Below are positions 1 through 11,792 of a DNA stretch of 14,462 bases, piece after piece. Each line of letters starts with the position of its first letter. Positions within the stretch are counted from its first letter, which is position 1. This stretch comes from JALYXS01 sp051003795 (GTDB lineage Bacteria > Acidobacteriota > Terriglobia > Bryobacterales > Bryobacteraceae), in assembly GCA_051003795.1 (NCBI GenBank), contig JBPCKZ010000248.1, forward strand, positions 1 to 14,462, in the 5' to 3' direction. A program made the position numbers and the translations under genes. The notes under the pieces are model-generated. The model saw only the letters and a list, made by a program, of their open reading frames with translations, was not told the DNA's origin and ran no database searches.

Positions 1-119
1 ATTTCTGGGTCGATCCGAAAGAAAAGATCGTGGGAATTTTGATGATTCAGACCGATAATCCCAACCGGCAGCTCGATCGCGATTTCGAAAATGCGGTGAT
101 GCAGTCAATCGTGGAATAG
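1..119 (+). CDS. C-terminal fragment of a probable serine hydrolase (beta-lactamase/esterase family)
   Basis: Only the last 38 complete codons are present (frame starts at base 3, stop TAG at 117-119); the 5' part lies outside the window. The visible tail starts FWVDPKEKIVGILMIQ. This resembles the end of class C beta-lactamase-like serine hydrolases (EstB/PBP-type, PF00144), where a short strand with F-W-x-D-P followed by a hydrophobic strand forms one edge of the core sheet just before the C-terminus. The catalytic S-x-x-K and Y-x-N motifs would lie upstream and cannot be seen, so activity and substrate are unknown. It is on the same strand as the receptor gene but separated by 154 bases. 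The family call rests on a short motif. Confidence 0.6.
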   Translation, partial: FWVDPKEKIVGILMIQTDNPNRQLDRDFENAVMQSIVE

Positions 120-273
120 AGGAAGGCACTTCATTGCGCGTCCCCGGAGGGCCGTGTAGCAGCGTTCAATCCTAATAAATTGAAACGGGAAACCGGTATG
201 CAGACTGAGCGCAATTCCTGCAAAAACTGGTATCATTTCTCTCAAGCAATCGCCGGGAGGCACGCTTCAATAT

Positions 274-3200
274 ATGAAAACAACCGCTGCCTTTGCCGCC
301 TTATTGTTGGCGCTATCCGCCGTTCCTTTGGCGGGGCAAGTGACAGGCCGCCTTACGGGATCGGTTGTCGATCCCACGGGCGCCGTCGTTCCCAACGCAG
401 AAGTGAGCTTGTCGAGACAAGACGCCGGGAAGTCGTTTCTGACGACAAAGACGACAACGGAGGGCCTGTTCAACTTTCCAAGCGTGGATGCCGCCACTTA
501 CAACGTAACCGTTCAAGGCGCCGGATTCGGGAAATCCCAGGTAAACGGCATTCGCGTCGAACCGGCGCGCGAGACGTCTTTGCCCCCAATCAAATTGGAA
601 GTTTCGAGTTCGGCGCAAACCATCGAAGTCAGCGAGAGCGCGCAAACGCTCCAGACGACCAGCGCGGAGGTGGCGACCACCGTCACGCAAGCGCAGATCA
701 CGACGCTTCCCGTCCTCGATCGTCAGATCAGCAACTTGTTTCTGACTCAGGCGGGCGTGACCAACGGACGCGGCGCCACCGTCATCGATGGATTGCGCAC
801 TTCCTACGCGAATGTTACGCTCGATGGAGTCAACATCCAAGACAATTTCAGCCGCTCGAACGGCCTCGACTTCCTTCCGAATAGATTGACAATTTCGGAA
901 GTAGCCGAGCTAACCGTTTCCACATCGAACGCGAACGCTTCAATTGGCGGAGGGGCGGCGCAGGTAGTGATGATCACGCCTTCTGGTTCGAACACCTATC
1001 ACGGAGAGGGCTACTACTATAACCGGAACAGCGCGCTTTCGGCCAACGACTGGTTCAACAATAAAAACGGAGTCGACAAGCCGTTCTTGAATTTGAACCA
1101 GATTGGCGGATTTTTTGGGGGCCATCTGATAAGAGACAAGTTGTTCTTTTACTTGAATTACGAAGCCTACCGTCTGCGGCAAAGCTCACCCCAAAGCAAT
1201 ACCATTTTGACGCCGTCCGCACGCCAGGGGATTCTCAGTTATAAGGATATGAGCGGCGCCGCCCGGCAGTTCAATATTCTCCAGGCCAAGGGATTGTCGA
1301 TCGATCCGGCCATTCAGGCGCAATTGAACCTGATTCCAGCCAACGGAAACGACCGAAGCGTTGGCGACAACCTCAATACAACGGGCTACTCCTTTAACGC
1401 TCGGAGCAACGAAACCAGAGACAACGCGACGGGTAGGATCGATTACAACCTTAACGAAAGGAACATCTTCTCCGGAATTTACAAGTGGAACCGGGATATC
1501 ATAGACAGGCCCGACCAAGGCAACTTCTATACCGCTATCCCTCCCGTGTTCAATGACGACGACTCCAAGTTTTTCTCGCTGAGCTGGCGCTGGACCGTGA
1601 AGCCGACGCTGACGAACGAGCTTCGCGGTGGATTTAATTTATCGCCGGCCATTTTCAACGCCGCCGGGGCCGCTCCCGCGTTCTTCATCAATGCGAACAG
1701 CTACACGTCTCCCGTGAATACGTTTTTGCCTCAAGGGCGCGACACCGATACGTACAATTTCCAGGACAACGCCAACTACGTTCGCGGGAATCATGTGTTG
1801 TCGTTCGGATATCAAATGCAATTGATCCGCACCAATCCGTTTAGCGACGGGAACATTATCCCGACTTACAACCTCGGCATTCCGACAACCAGCAGCCTCG
1901 GTTTCAGCGCGGGCGATATTCCCGGGCTTCGCGCGAGCGATGTTCCGACCGCAAACAATCTGCTTGCGGATCTGGCAGGACTGGTCAGCGGCTATAACCA
2001 GACTTTCAACGTGAGCAGCAGGACCTTAGGCTTCGTGAAAGGCGCGCCGAACAAGCAGCATTTTAAATACAACACCTATTCGGGGTATGTTTCGGATGTC
2101 TGGAAGATCCGGCCGCGCGTCAGCTTGATTATGGGACTGCGGTACGACTATTACACGGTTCTCAACGAAGTCGATTCGCTGCTGCTCGCGCCTCAGTTGG
2201 TCAACAATAATTTTATTACTACTTTGCTTTCCAACTCGCAGCTCAACTTCGCGGGAAATTCGGTGGGCCGTCCCTATTACAAGCCCGATAAAAATAACTT
2301 TGCGCCGAACTTCGGTTTGGCCTGGGATGTTTTCGGCACGGGGAAGACAGTGTTGCGGGGCGGTTACAGCATCGCATACGTCAATGACGACACGATTGTC
2401 GCTGTGCGCGGCTATTTAGCCAGCAATAACGGCCTCTCCCAATCGGTTTCGGTGACGAATGCAAACGGGCGCATCACGAGCTCTTTGCCGGCTATAACGG
2501 CCCCGGCATTCCAGGTTCCGATTAGCGAGTCGGCGCTGTACGCCCTCAACTCGGCCAACACAATCGGTTTGCCCGACCCGAATCTTCGCACGCCGTACGT
2601 TCAGCAGTGGAGTTTCGGCGTGCAGCAAGAGGTCAAAGGGTTCGTCGTCGAAGCGCGGTACGTCGGCAATCATGCCACCAAGGGCCTGCGGGGGTTTGAC
2701 TATAACCAGATCATCATCAAGGAGAACGGCTTTCTTGACGACTTTAATCGCGCGCGCAATAACGGACTGCTTGCGCAAGCCGCAGGCGGGGCGTTCAATC
2801 CGGCTTACAATCCCGCCATACCAGGCAGCCATCCACTGCCGGTATTCGGTCAACTGAGCAACGCGAATTTGACTAACTCGACCGTGCGGACCTATATCCT
2901 TCAAGGAGCGGTAGGCACTCTTGGCCAGTACTATCAGCAGGCTCACTACAACGGGAACGTTCAGTTTTTCCGCAATCCGTACGCTTTAGGCACGAACACC
3001 ATCACGAATTACAGCAACTCGGATTACAACGCGGTGCAACTCGATATCCGCAAACGCACGCGAGCGGGATTGCAGATTCAAGGCAACTACACGTACGGAA
3101 AAGTCTTGAGCGATGCGGCGGGAGACGGCCAAACCCGGTTCGAGCCTTTCCTCGATAACGCCAATCCTCAGATCGAACGCGCCCGCGCGCCGTACGATTT

Positions 3201-3840
3201 GACTCACGTTTTCAAGGTGAACTATTATCTTCCGCTACCGATCGGGCCGGGCCAGCGGTTCACTTTCGGACCGGTGCTCAACCGGATACTCGGAGGCTGG
3301 GGCACGTCGGGGTTTCTGCAATACCAATCGGGTACCGCATTTTCGGTTTTTTCGACGCGCGGGACGTTGAACCGGGGCGCTCGGTCCGCCAACAATACGG
3401 CCGATACGCCGCTCAACAAGGGGCAGTTGGATAACGTCACCGGATTCTTCCAGACCGGAAATGGACCCATGTTCATCAACCCCTCGGTGATCAATTCCGA
3501 CGGCCGCGGAGTCGCGCCGGACGGCAGCCCGGCGTTTAGCGGCGAGGCGTTTTTCAATCCTCCGGCGGGAACTCTGGGCACTTTGCAGCGCCGCGATTTC
3601 AGCGGTCCGTGGTTCTTCAACTGGGACGCCTCCGTTTTGAAGAGCACGAAGATTACGGAAAGGCAGAATATCGAGTTCCGCGCTGATTTCTACAATTTGC
3701 CGAATCACCCGGCCTTCTATGCCGGGAACGAAGTGAACACTCCGGCCAATTTCAATATCAACAACACCACGTTTGGCAAAATTACGTCGTTGTTGAATAA
3801 CGCTCGCGTCATCCAGTTCGGCGTGCATTATCGATTCTAG
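274..3840 (+). CDS. TonB-dependent receptor, Oar-like, with N-terminal carboxypeptidase-regulatory-like domain
   Basis: An outer-membrane beta-barrel receptor of 1188 residues, of the type found in many paralogues in Acidobacteriota. Residues 1-21 form a signal peptide (K2, hydrophobic stretch to about residue 20, probable cleavage after LAG). Residues about 24-108 are a CarboxypepD_reg-like Ig-fold domain (GSVVDPTGAVVPNAEV, then TEGLFNFPSV). A plug-like region follows at about 112-240, including IDGLRTSYANVTLDGVNIQD. The rest is barrel, rich in aromatic and Asn residues, and the protein ends in Y-R-F, the C-terminal aromatic signal for outer-membrane insertion. GGGAGG at 255-260 lies 13 bases before the ATG, a rather long spacing. 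No SusD-like partner or clear TonB box is seen, which is usual for this group. The ligand is unknown; the lactonase genes downstream hint at a sugar acid, a lactone or an aromatic compound. Confidence 0.9.
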   Translation: MKTTAAFAALLLALSAVPLAGQVTGRLTGSVVDPTGAVVPNAEVSLSRQDAGKSFLTTKTTTEGLFNFPSVDAATYNVTVQGAGFGKSQVNGIRVEPARETSLPPIKLEVSSSAQTIEVSESAQTLQTTSAEVATTVTQAQITTLPVLDRQISNLFLTQAGVTNGRGATVIDGLRTSYANVTLDGVNIQDNFSRSNGLDFLPNRLTISEVAELTVSTSNANASIGGGAAQVVMITPSGSNTYHGEGYYYNRNSALSANDWFNNKNGVDKPFLNLNQIGGFFGGHLIRDKLFFYLNYEAYRLRQSSPQSNTILTPSARQGILSYKDMSGAARQFNILQAKGLSIDPAIQAQLNLIPANGNDRSVGDNLNTTGYSFNARSNETRDNATGRIDYNLNERNIFSGIYKWNRDIIDRPDQGNFYTAIPPVFNDDDSKFFSLSWRWTVKPTLTNELRGGFNLSPAIFNAAGAAPAFFINANSYTSPVNTFLPQGRDTDTYNFQDNANYVRGNHVLSFGYQMQLIRTNPFSDGNIIPTYNLGIPTTSSLGFSAGDIPGLRASDVPTANNLLADLAGLVSGYNQTFNVSSRTLGFVKGAPNKQHFKYNTYSGYVSDVWKIRPRVSLIMGLRYDYYTVLNEVDSLLLAPQLVNNNFITTLLSNSQLNFAGNSVGRPYYKPDKNNFAPNFGLAWDVFGTGKTVLRGGYSIAYVNDDTIVAVRGYLASNNGLSQSVSVTNANGRITSSLPAITAPAFQVPISESALYALNSANTIGLPDPNLRTPYVQQWSFGVQQEVKGFVVEARYVGNHATKGLRGFDYNQIIIKENGFLDDFNRARNNGLLAQAAGGAFNPAYNPAIPGSHPLPVFGQLSNANLTNSTVRTYILQGAVGTLGQYYQQAHYNGNVQFFRNPYALGTNTITNYSNSDYNAVQLDIRKRTRAGLQIQGNYTYGKVLSDAAGDGQTRFEPFLDNANPQIERARAPYDLTHVFKVNYYLPLPIGPGQRFTFGPVLNRILGGWGTSGFLQYQSGTAFSVFSTRGTLNRGARSANNTADTPLNKGQLDNVTGFFQTGNGPMFINPSVINSDGRGVAPDGSPAFSGEAFFNPPAGTLGTLQRRDFSGPWFFNWDASVLKSTKITERQNIEFRADFYNLPNHPAFYAGNEVNTPANFNINNTTFGKITSLLNNARVIQFGVHYRF

Positions 3841-3910
3841 CGTTGCGCTTGCATTCCGGCGAACAGTTTTATAGAGTGATGCTTTCAACTCCGCCGCCTT
3901 ACAAGGAAAA

Positions 3911-4948
3911 ATGAAAAAGGTCCAGCTAATCCTGATCGCGTTCGCGCTTGCCGGCTGTTCGACGAAATCTCCCGAGCAGCCGGCCAACACGGCGGAGACC
4001 ACGTCCCCCGGTGAAGTAGTTGGCGTTGGCGGCATTGTCCGGCTCGATCCGGCGCTCGACGCACTCGTGCCCGCGTCGGCCAAGATTGAGAAACTTGCCG
4101 GCGGCTTCCAGTTTACGGAGGGTCCGCTTTGGTTCCCCGCCGGATATTTGTGGTTCAGCGACGTCGTGGGAAATGTGGTTCGGCAATGGTCGCCCGACGG
4201 CAAAGTGATCGAGATTCTACGTCCCGGCGGCGCGGACAAGAGCTACGGGCCCCCCGGATCTTTCATCGGACCCAATGGCATGATTCACGATAAGGACGAC
4301 GCCGTCCTGCTATGCCAGCATGGCAACCGCCGCATCGCCAGGCTTTTGAAAGACCGACAAGTCTCGACTTACTTGGACCATTTCGAAGGCAAGCGCTTTA
4401 ACAGCCCGAACGATCTGGTTTATAAGTCGGATGGGGCGCTCTACTTCACGGACCCGCCTTACGGACTGATTAAGCAGGATGAAGATCCGGCGAAAGAGAT
4501 CAAGTTCAACGGTGTCTTTCGGTACGCGGATGGAAAGTTGCAGGCGGTTATCAAGGATCTGACAAGGCCCAACGGTATTGCTTTTTCGCCGGATGAGAAG
4601 ATACTCTACATCTCGAATTCGGACGAAAAGCACAAGGTTTGGATGCGCTACGACGTGCAGCCGGATGGAAGGGTGGCGAATGGCAAAGTATTTTACGACG
4701 CCACGTCCGAAACGGAGAAAGGCCTGCCGGATGGAATGAAAGTGGACACCAACGGCAATTTGTATTGCGCCGGACCAGCCGGCATCTGGGTCTTCTCCCC
4801 CGATGGCAAGCACATCGGGACGATCAAGCCGGGCGAAGTTCCCGCGAATTGCAATTGGGGCGATGACGGGAAATCGCTCTATATTACGGCGGAAACCGGT
4901 CTCTACCGGATCAAGCTGGCGGCCGCGGGCATGAAAGCGAAATATTAA
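3911..4948 (+). CDS. SMP-30/gluconolactonase-like lipoprotein
   Basis: A 345-residue secreted six-bladed beta-propeller of the SMP-30/gluconolactonase/LRE family (PF08450). Family members hydrolyse sugar lactones using one divalent metal ion. Residues 1-16 are a lipoprotein signal: two lysines, a hydrophobic core and lipobox L-A-G-C with the lipidated Cys at 16. A Ser/Thr/Pro-rich linker to about residue 40 follows. The four expected metal- and substrate-site positions are present: E70 (F-T-E-G-P), N167 (S-P-N-D-L), N221 (R-P-N-G-I) and D274 (L-P-D-G-M). The protein therefore looks catalytically intact and anchored to the envelope. The start is supported by AAGGA at 3903-3907. It lies 70 bases after the receptor gene and 19 bases before the next gene. 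The substrate is uncertain: gluconolactonase is the usual annotation, but the family also includes lactonases for other aldonic acids. Confidence 0.85.
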   Translation: MKKVQLILIAFALAGCSTKSPEQPANTAETTSPGEVVGVGGIVRLDPALDALVPASAKIEKLAGGFQFTEGPLWFPAGYLWFSDVVGNVVRQWSPDGKVIEILRPGGADKSYGPPGSFIGPNGMIHDKDDAVLLCQHGNRRIARLLKDRQVSTYLDHFEGKRFNSPNDLVYKSDGALYFTDPPYGLIKQDEDPAKEIKFNGVFRYADGKLQAVIKDLTRPNGIAFSPDEKILYISNSDEKHKVWMRYDVQPDGRVANGKVFYDATSETEKGLPDGMKVDTNGNLYCAGPAGIWVFSPDGKHIGTIKPGEVPANCNWGDDGKSLYITAETGLYRIKLAAAGMKAKY

Positions 4949-4953
4949 TTAAT

Positions 4954-4958
4954 AGGAG
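4954..4958 (+). promoter_or_regulatory. Ribosome binding site that decides a TTG start
   Basis: AGGAG lies 9 bases before the TTG at 4968-4970. No ATG in the same frame gives a complete signal peptide, and the TTG gives one with the twin-arginine pair in the right place. The TTG is therefore taken as the start of the small secreted protein. Confidence 0.7.
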
Positions 4959-4967
4959 CGCACGACA

Positions 4968-5357
4968 TTGAAACGGCGAACTTACTTACAGACGATGCTG
5001 GCCGGCGCGGCGGCCGGAATTCCGTCAGCATCGGCGGCGCAACAACCGATCCAACTGCACGTCGACCTCAACGTGGACCCGGCCAAGGAAAAGGAGATGC
5101 TGCACAATTTCCATACCATTTTCAAGCCCGCCGCGATGAAACAGGCCGGATACATCGACGTTAAGATGGAGAAGTTGCGGTCGGCGGTGATGGGCAGCGC
5201 GCCGGTCAACGTGAATTACCGGTTCGTGCTGACCTATGCCTCGGAAGAGCAGCGGAAAGTATGGGTGGAAACCGCCGTGCACAAGAAGGTCTGGCCGACC
5301 ATCGAAAATACTTTGGTGAGCAAGGATTATCAAGTGTTGCTGTTCGACATAAAATAA
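4968..5357 (+). CDS. Small Tat-exported protein, probable dimeric alpha/beta-barrel (ABM-like) fold
   Basis: A 129-residue protein starting at TTG. The N-terminus K-R-R-T-Y-L-Q is close to the twin-arginine consensus, followed by an Ala-rich hydrophobic stretch and a probable cleavage site after A-S-A (residues 21-23), leaving about 106 residues. The mature part (I-Q-L-H-V-D-L-N-V, then a helix with H-N-F-H, then G-Y-I-D-V-K, then a strand Y-R-F-V-L-T-Y and a helix from about 92 to 112) has the strand-helix-strand-strand-helix order of dimeric alpha/beta-barrel proteins, including antibiotic-biosynthesis-monooxygenase-like (ABM) domains. Such domains have diverse roles, many without a known reaction, and no catalytic residues can be assigned. 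It sits between two lactonase-type genes, 19 bases after one and 2 bases before the next. The fold is an inference from pattern; the function is unknown. Confidence 0.7.
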   Translation: MKRRTYLQTMLAGAAAGIPSASAAQQPIQLHVDLNVDPAKEKEMLHNFHTIFKPAAMKQAGYIDVKMEKLRSAVMGSAPVNVNYRFVLTYASEEQRKVWVETAVHKKVWPTIENTLVSKDYQVLLFDIK

Positions 5358-5359
5358 AT

Positions 5360-6514
5360 ATGCTGACCCGCAGACACCTCCTCGCTTGTCTTCCTCCGCT
5401 CGCCGCGGGACTCTCCCAAGCGGCTAAGAAACCGGCTCGCACGGGACACTATATCGCTTACGTCGGAACGTACACCGGACCCGAGTGCAAGGGCATCCAA
5501 GCTTTCCGGTGGGATCCAGCGTCGGCAAAGGTCGACCAGTTAGGTCTGGTGGGCGAGATCGTGAATCCGTCTTTTGTCGCGATCCACCCAAATCGAAAGT
5601 ATCTCTACAGCGTGAGCGAACTCGGCAACAACGGCGCGCTGAAAGGTTCGGCCTCAAGTTTTTCCATCGACTCCAAGACCGGTATGTTGAAGGCGCTCAA
5701 CACCGTTCCCTCTCGCGGCGGAGGCTCCTGCCATCTGGTCGTGGATGCGACCGGACGAAATCTCCTGATCGCGAATTATGGCAGTGGCAGCGTTGCCTCG
5801 ATTCGCGTGGAGCCGGACGGGCGATTGGGAGAGAGCACCGCTTTCGACCAGCACTCCGGGTCGGGCGCCGATAAGAAACGCCAGGAGGGGCCGCACGCCC
5901 ACGCCGTGGTGCTCTCGCCGGATAACCGCTTCCTGTTCGTGCCGGATCTCGGCTTGGACAAGATTTTCATCTACCGCTTCGATGCGGATAAAGGCACGCT
6001 GGCCGCGAACGACCCGCCGTACGGGGTGGTTCCGCCCGGAGCCGGTCCGCGCCATTTTGCGTTTCATCCATCCGCTAAGTTCGCTTATTCGGTGAATGAG
6101 ATGGGTTCATCGGTGACGGCGTTCCGGTACGATGCGAAAAAGGGCGGCTTGACACCGATCGAGACAGTCTCGACATTGCCGAAGGATTTCACGGGCGAGG
6201 ACAATTCCGCGGAGATTGAAATCGACGCGGCCGGGAAATTTCTGTATGCATCGAATCGCGGCCATGACAGCATCACCGCCTTCGCGATCGACCGCGGCAA
6301 GGGTACGCTCGCGACCGTGCAGAACGTGTCCACCGAGGGCAAGGCGCCGCGCAATTTCCGGATCGATCCAACGGGGAATTACCTATTCGCCGAAGACCAG
6401 GATTCGAACAAGGTCGTATTGTTCAAGCGCGACAAAGGAAGTGGCCGGATGACTCCCGCTGGGCAGACGTTCGAAATAATCAAACCGGTGTGCATTCAGT
6501 TTCTGGCGGTTTAG
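5360..6514 (+). CDS. Tat-exported lactonase, 6-phosphogluconolactonase (YbhE/Pgl) type
   Basis: A 384-residue seven-bladed beta-propeller of the lactonase family (PF10282), which includes E. coli 6-phosphogluconolactonase and cis,cis-muconate-cycloisomerase-like enzymes. Family signatures: Y-V-G-T-Y-T near residue 34, repeated strands with S-F-V-A-I-H-P and A-V-V-L-S-P-D, and G-P-R-H-F-A-F-H-P at 229-237. H181, R231, E247 and R300 occupy places resembling the active site proposed for the muconate enzyme. I chose ATG 5360, two bases after the preceding stop. It gives M-L-T-R-R-H-L-L, a twin-arginine export signal, whereas an upstream ATG at 5261 would only read through the previous gene. A cytoplasmic pentose-phosphate role is unlikely if it is exported; hydrolysis of a lactone in the periplasm is more plausible. 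The short gap suggests translational coupling. L-L-A-C at 7-10 resembles a lipobox, but the hydrophobic stretch before it is too short. Confidence 0.85.
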   Translation: MLTRRHLLACLPPLAAGLSQAAKKPARTGHYIAYVGTYTGPECKGIQAFRWDPASAKVDQLGLVGEIVNPSFVAIHPNRKYLYSVSELGNNGALKGSASSFSIDSKTGMLKALNTVPSRGGGSCHLVVDATGRNLLIANYGSGSVASIRVEPDGRLGESTAFDQHSGSGADKKRQEGPHAHAVVLSPDNRFLFVPDLGLDKIFIYRFDADKGTLAANDPPYGVVPPGAGPRHFAFHPSAKFAYSVNEMGSSVTAFRYDAKKGGLTPIETVSTLPKDFTGEDNSAEIEIDAAGKFLYASNRGHDSITAFAIDRGKGTLATVQNVSTEGKAPRNFRIDPTGNYLFAEDQDSNKVVLFKRDKGSGRMTPAGQTFEIIKPVCIQFLAV

Positions 6515-6526
6515 AGCGATCAACGT

Positions 6527-6562
6527 AAAAAAGCCGGGATTGCAAAACCTGCAACCCGGCTT
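6527..6562 (-). terminator. Rho-independent terminator of rpoC
   Basis: A long hairpin: an 8-base stem AAGCCGGG/CCCGGCTT (6531-6538 with 6555-6562), a one-base bulge at 6539, a further 5-pair stem TTGCA/TGCAA (6540-6544 with 6550-6554) and a 5-base loop. Read on the minus strand the hairpin runs directly into six T residues (6532-6527, overlapping the stem base). The U-tract is on the rpoC side. On the plus strand the stem is followed only by TTGAAAA, so the lactonase transcript would be stopped less well. Confidence 0.9.
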
Positions 6563-7764
6563 GAAAACGATGAGGATTTAGTAGAACCTACTCCACCAAA
6601 CTCCCCTCGCCCAGATCCTCGCTCAGCCCGCCCGCGTACGTAATTCGCGCGTCTTCGTCGTAGACCGGGATCGATTCGAGCGGCTGCTCCTGCACCGGCT
6701 CTTCAATCACATCCTCGCCCGCAATCTTCACGTTGCGGTAGAACTCCATCCCGGTGCCCGCCGGAACCAGGCGGCCCATGATGACGTTCTCCTTCAACCC
6801 GCGCAGGTAATCCACCTTGCCGTTAATCGCGGCTTCGGTCAGCACCCTGGTCGTCTCCTGGAAAGAGGCCGCCGAGATGAACGAATCGGTTGAGAGCGAT
6901 GCCTTCGTGATGCCCAGCAGAATCGCCTTGCCTTCAGCCGGACGCCCGCCCGCGTCCATCACGCGCTGGTTTTCGGCGCGAAACTTGAACTTATCCACCA
7001 CTTCTTCAGGCAGGAACTCCGTGTCGCCAATGTCTTCGACGCGTACCCATCGCATCATCTGGCGCGAGATTACTTCCAGGTGCTTGTCGTTGATGTTGAC
7101 GCCCTGCAGACGGTAAACCTCCTGGATCTCATTCACCAGATATTTCTGCAGTTCCTTCTCGCCGAGCACGGCCAGAATATCGTGCGGATTGCGCGGACCG
7201 TCCATTAAAGCGTCGCCCGCCTTGAGCTTCTCGCCTTCCTGCACGTTGATGTGAACGCCGCGCGGCAGCGAATATTCGCGCTCCTCGCCGTCCTCGCCCA
7301 CCACGTAAATCTTGCGCTGGCCCTTGCTGACCTCGCCGTATTTGACGGTTCCGTTGATTTCCGCGATGATCGCCGTCTCGCGCGGTTTGCGCGCTTCGAA
7401 CAGTTCGACCACGCGCGGCAGGCCGCCCGTGATGTCCTTCGTCTTGGTGGTCTCGCGAGGGATTTTCGCGAGCACGTCGGCCGCATGCACCACGTCTCCG
7501 TCGCGCACCATCAAGTGGGCATGGGTCGGCATGAGGTACTTCTTCTGATCGGCGCGAACCTGCCCTTCGGGCCGCACCTGAATCAACGGCTGCCGCTTCT
7601 CGTCCGGCGAGTCCGTAACCACGAGCTGCGACATGCCCGTGACTTCGTCCACCTGTTCGTTGAGCGTAAGCCCATCGATCAGATCCTTGAAGTGCACCGT
7701 ACCCGAGACTTCGGTTAAGATCGAAAACGTATACGGGTCCCATTCGAGCAGGATCTGATTGGTT

Positions 7765-10794
<3,030 letters not shown>

Positions 10795-10820
10795 TTAATC
10801 TCCAGATATCCAGTAACCCG

Positions 10821-11732
10821 TCAGTCCGCCGCGAGAGCGGTGTCGATGGCCTCGCGCGGTTTCTTCATCAATTCCACATCGAGACAAAGCGACTGCAATT
10901 CGCGAATCAAAACGTTGAACGATTCCGGCACGCCGGGCTCGATCGCCGCTTCGCCCTTCACGATCGCTTCGTAAATCTTGGCGCGCCCGTACACGTCGTC
11001 GGACTTCGCCGTCAAAAGCTCCTGCAGGATATAGGCCGCGCCATACGCTTCGAGCGCCCAGACCTCCATCTCGCCGAATCGTTGTCCGCCAAACTGCGCC
11101 TTGCCGCCCAACGGCTGCTGCGTGATGAGCGAATACGGCCCGATCGAGCGCGCGTGAATCTTGTCGTCGACCAAATGCGAAAGCTTCAGCATGTAGATGT
11201 ATCCAACGGTCACGGGCTGTTCGAACTCCTGTCCGGTCATCCCGTCGTAAAGCTTCGTCTTGCCCGAGGTCGGCAAGCCCGCTTCGGTAAGCTGCTTCTT
11301 GATCTCGCGCTCGGTCGCGCCGTCAAACACGGGAGTCGCGTAATGCAGGCCCAGCGCCTGCGCCGCCCATCCCAGGTGCGTTTCCAAAATCTGTCCGACG
11401 TTCATGCGCGACGGAACGCCCAGGGGGTTGAGAACAATCTCGACCGGCGTGCCGTCCGGCAGATACGGCATGTCCTCCTCGGGAAGAATGCGCGCGATCA
11501 CGCCCTTATTGCCGTGGCGCCCGGCCATCTTATCGCCCACGGAAAGCTTGCGCTTCATGGCGATATAAACCTTCACCAGCTTGATTACGCCGGGCGGGAG
11601 CTCATCGCCCTTGCGGAGCTTCGCGATCTTCTCGTCGGTAATCTTTTCAAGGACCGCGATTTGCCGCGACGTCATCTCTTCGATGTCGTCGATCTGCTCG
11701 TTGACGCGCACGTCGCGCTCTTTCAAGCGCAT
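10821..11732 (-). CDS. rpoB: RNA polymerase beta subunit, C-terminal part, after an in-frame amber codon
   Basis: Encodes the last ~303 residues of beta to a TGA stop. Conserved text begins 20 codons earlier, directly after the amber codon (K-G-K-I-I-T-R-D, from 11792); ATG 11732 is merely the first start codon in the piece and has no good ribosome binding site (GAGGAGG is 23 bases away). Universal beta motifs are present: G-D-K-M-A-G-R-H-G-N-K-G-V with the two active-centre lysines, N-P-L-G-V-P-S-R-M-N-V-G-Q, T-P-V-F-D-G-A, P-V-T-V-G-Y-I-Y-M-L-K-L, and the clamp-region Q-Q-P-L-G-G-K-A-Q-F-G-G-Q-R-F-G-E-M-E. It is followed 26 bases later by rpoC. The piece is in the same frame as the upstream part, so a single substitution explains the break. 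Confidence 0.93.
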   Translation of the reverse strand: MRLKERDVRVNEQIDDIEEMTSRQIAVLEKITDEKIAKLRKGDELPPGVIKLVKVYIAMKRKLSVGDKMAGRHGNKGVIARILPEEDMPYLPDGTPVEIVLNPLGVPSRMNVGQILETHLGWAAQALGLHYATPVFDGATEREIKKQLTEAGLPTSGKTKLYDGMTGQEFEQPVTVGYIYMLKLSHLVDDKIHARSIGPYSLITQQPLGGKAQFGGQRFGEMEVWALEAYGAAYILQELLTAKSDDVYGRAKIYEAIVKGEAAIEPGVPESFNVLIRELQSLCLDVELMKKPREAIDTALAAD

Positions 11733-11792
11733 CCGCTTCAGGTCGCGCGAGCGAACCTCCTCGATCAGGTCGCGCGTGATAATCTTGCCTTT

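Noticed and set aside
120..273. Promoter before the receptor gene, e.g. TATCAT at 231-236
   Set aside because: No convincing -35 element at a proper distance and no clear hairpin or operator repeat; only the GGGAGG near 255-260 is supportable.
180..884. 234-codon open frame overlapping the start of the receptor gene
   Set aside because: It reads the receptor gene in another frame, is very Arg-rich, and has no ribosome binding site or recognisable domain.
5261..5359. Longer lactonase with an upstream ATG at 5261
   Set aside because: The extra 33 codons lie within the preceding gene and would bury the twin-arginine signal that starts at ATG 5360.
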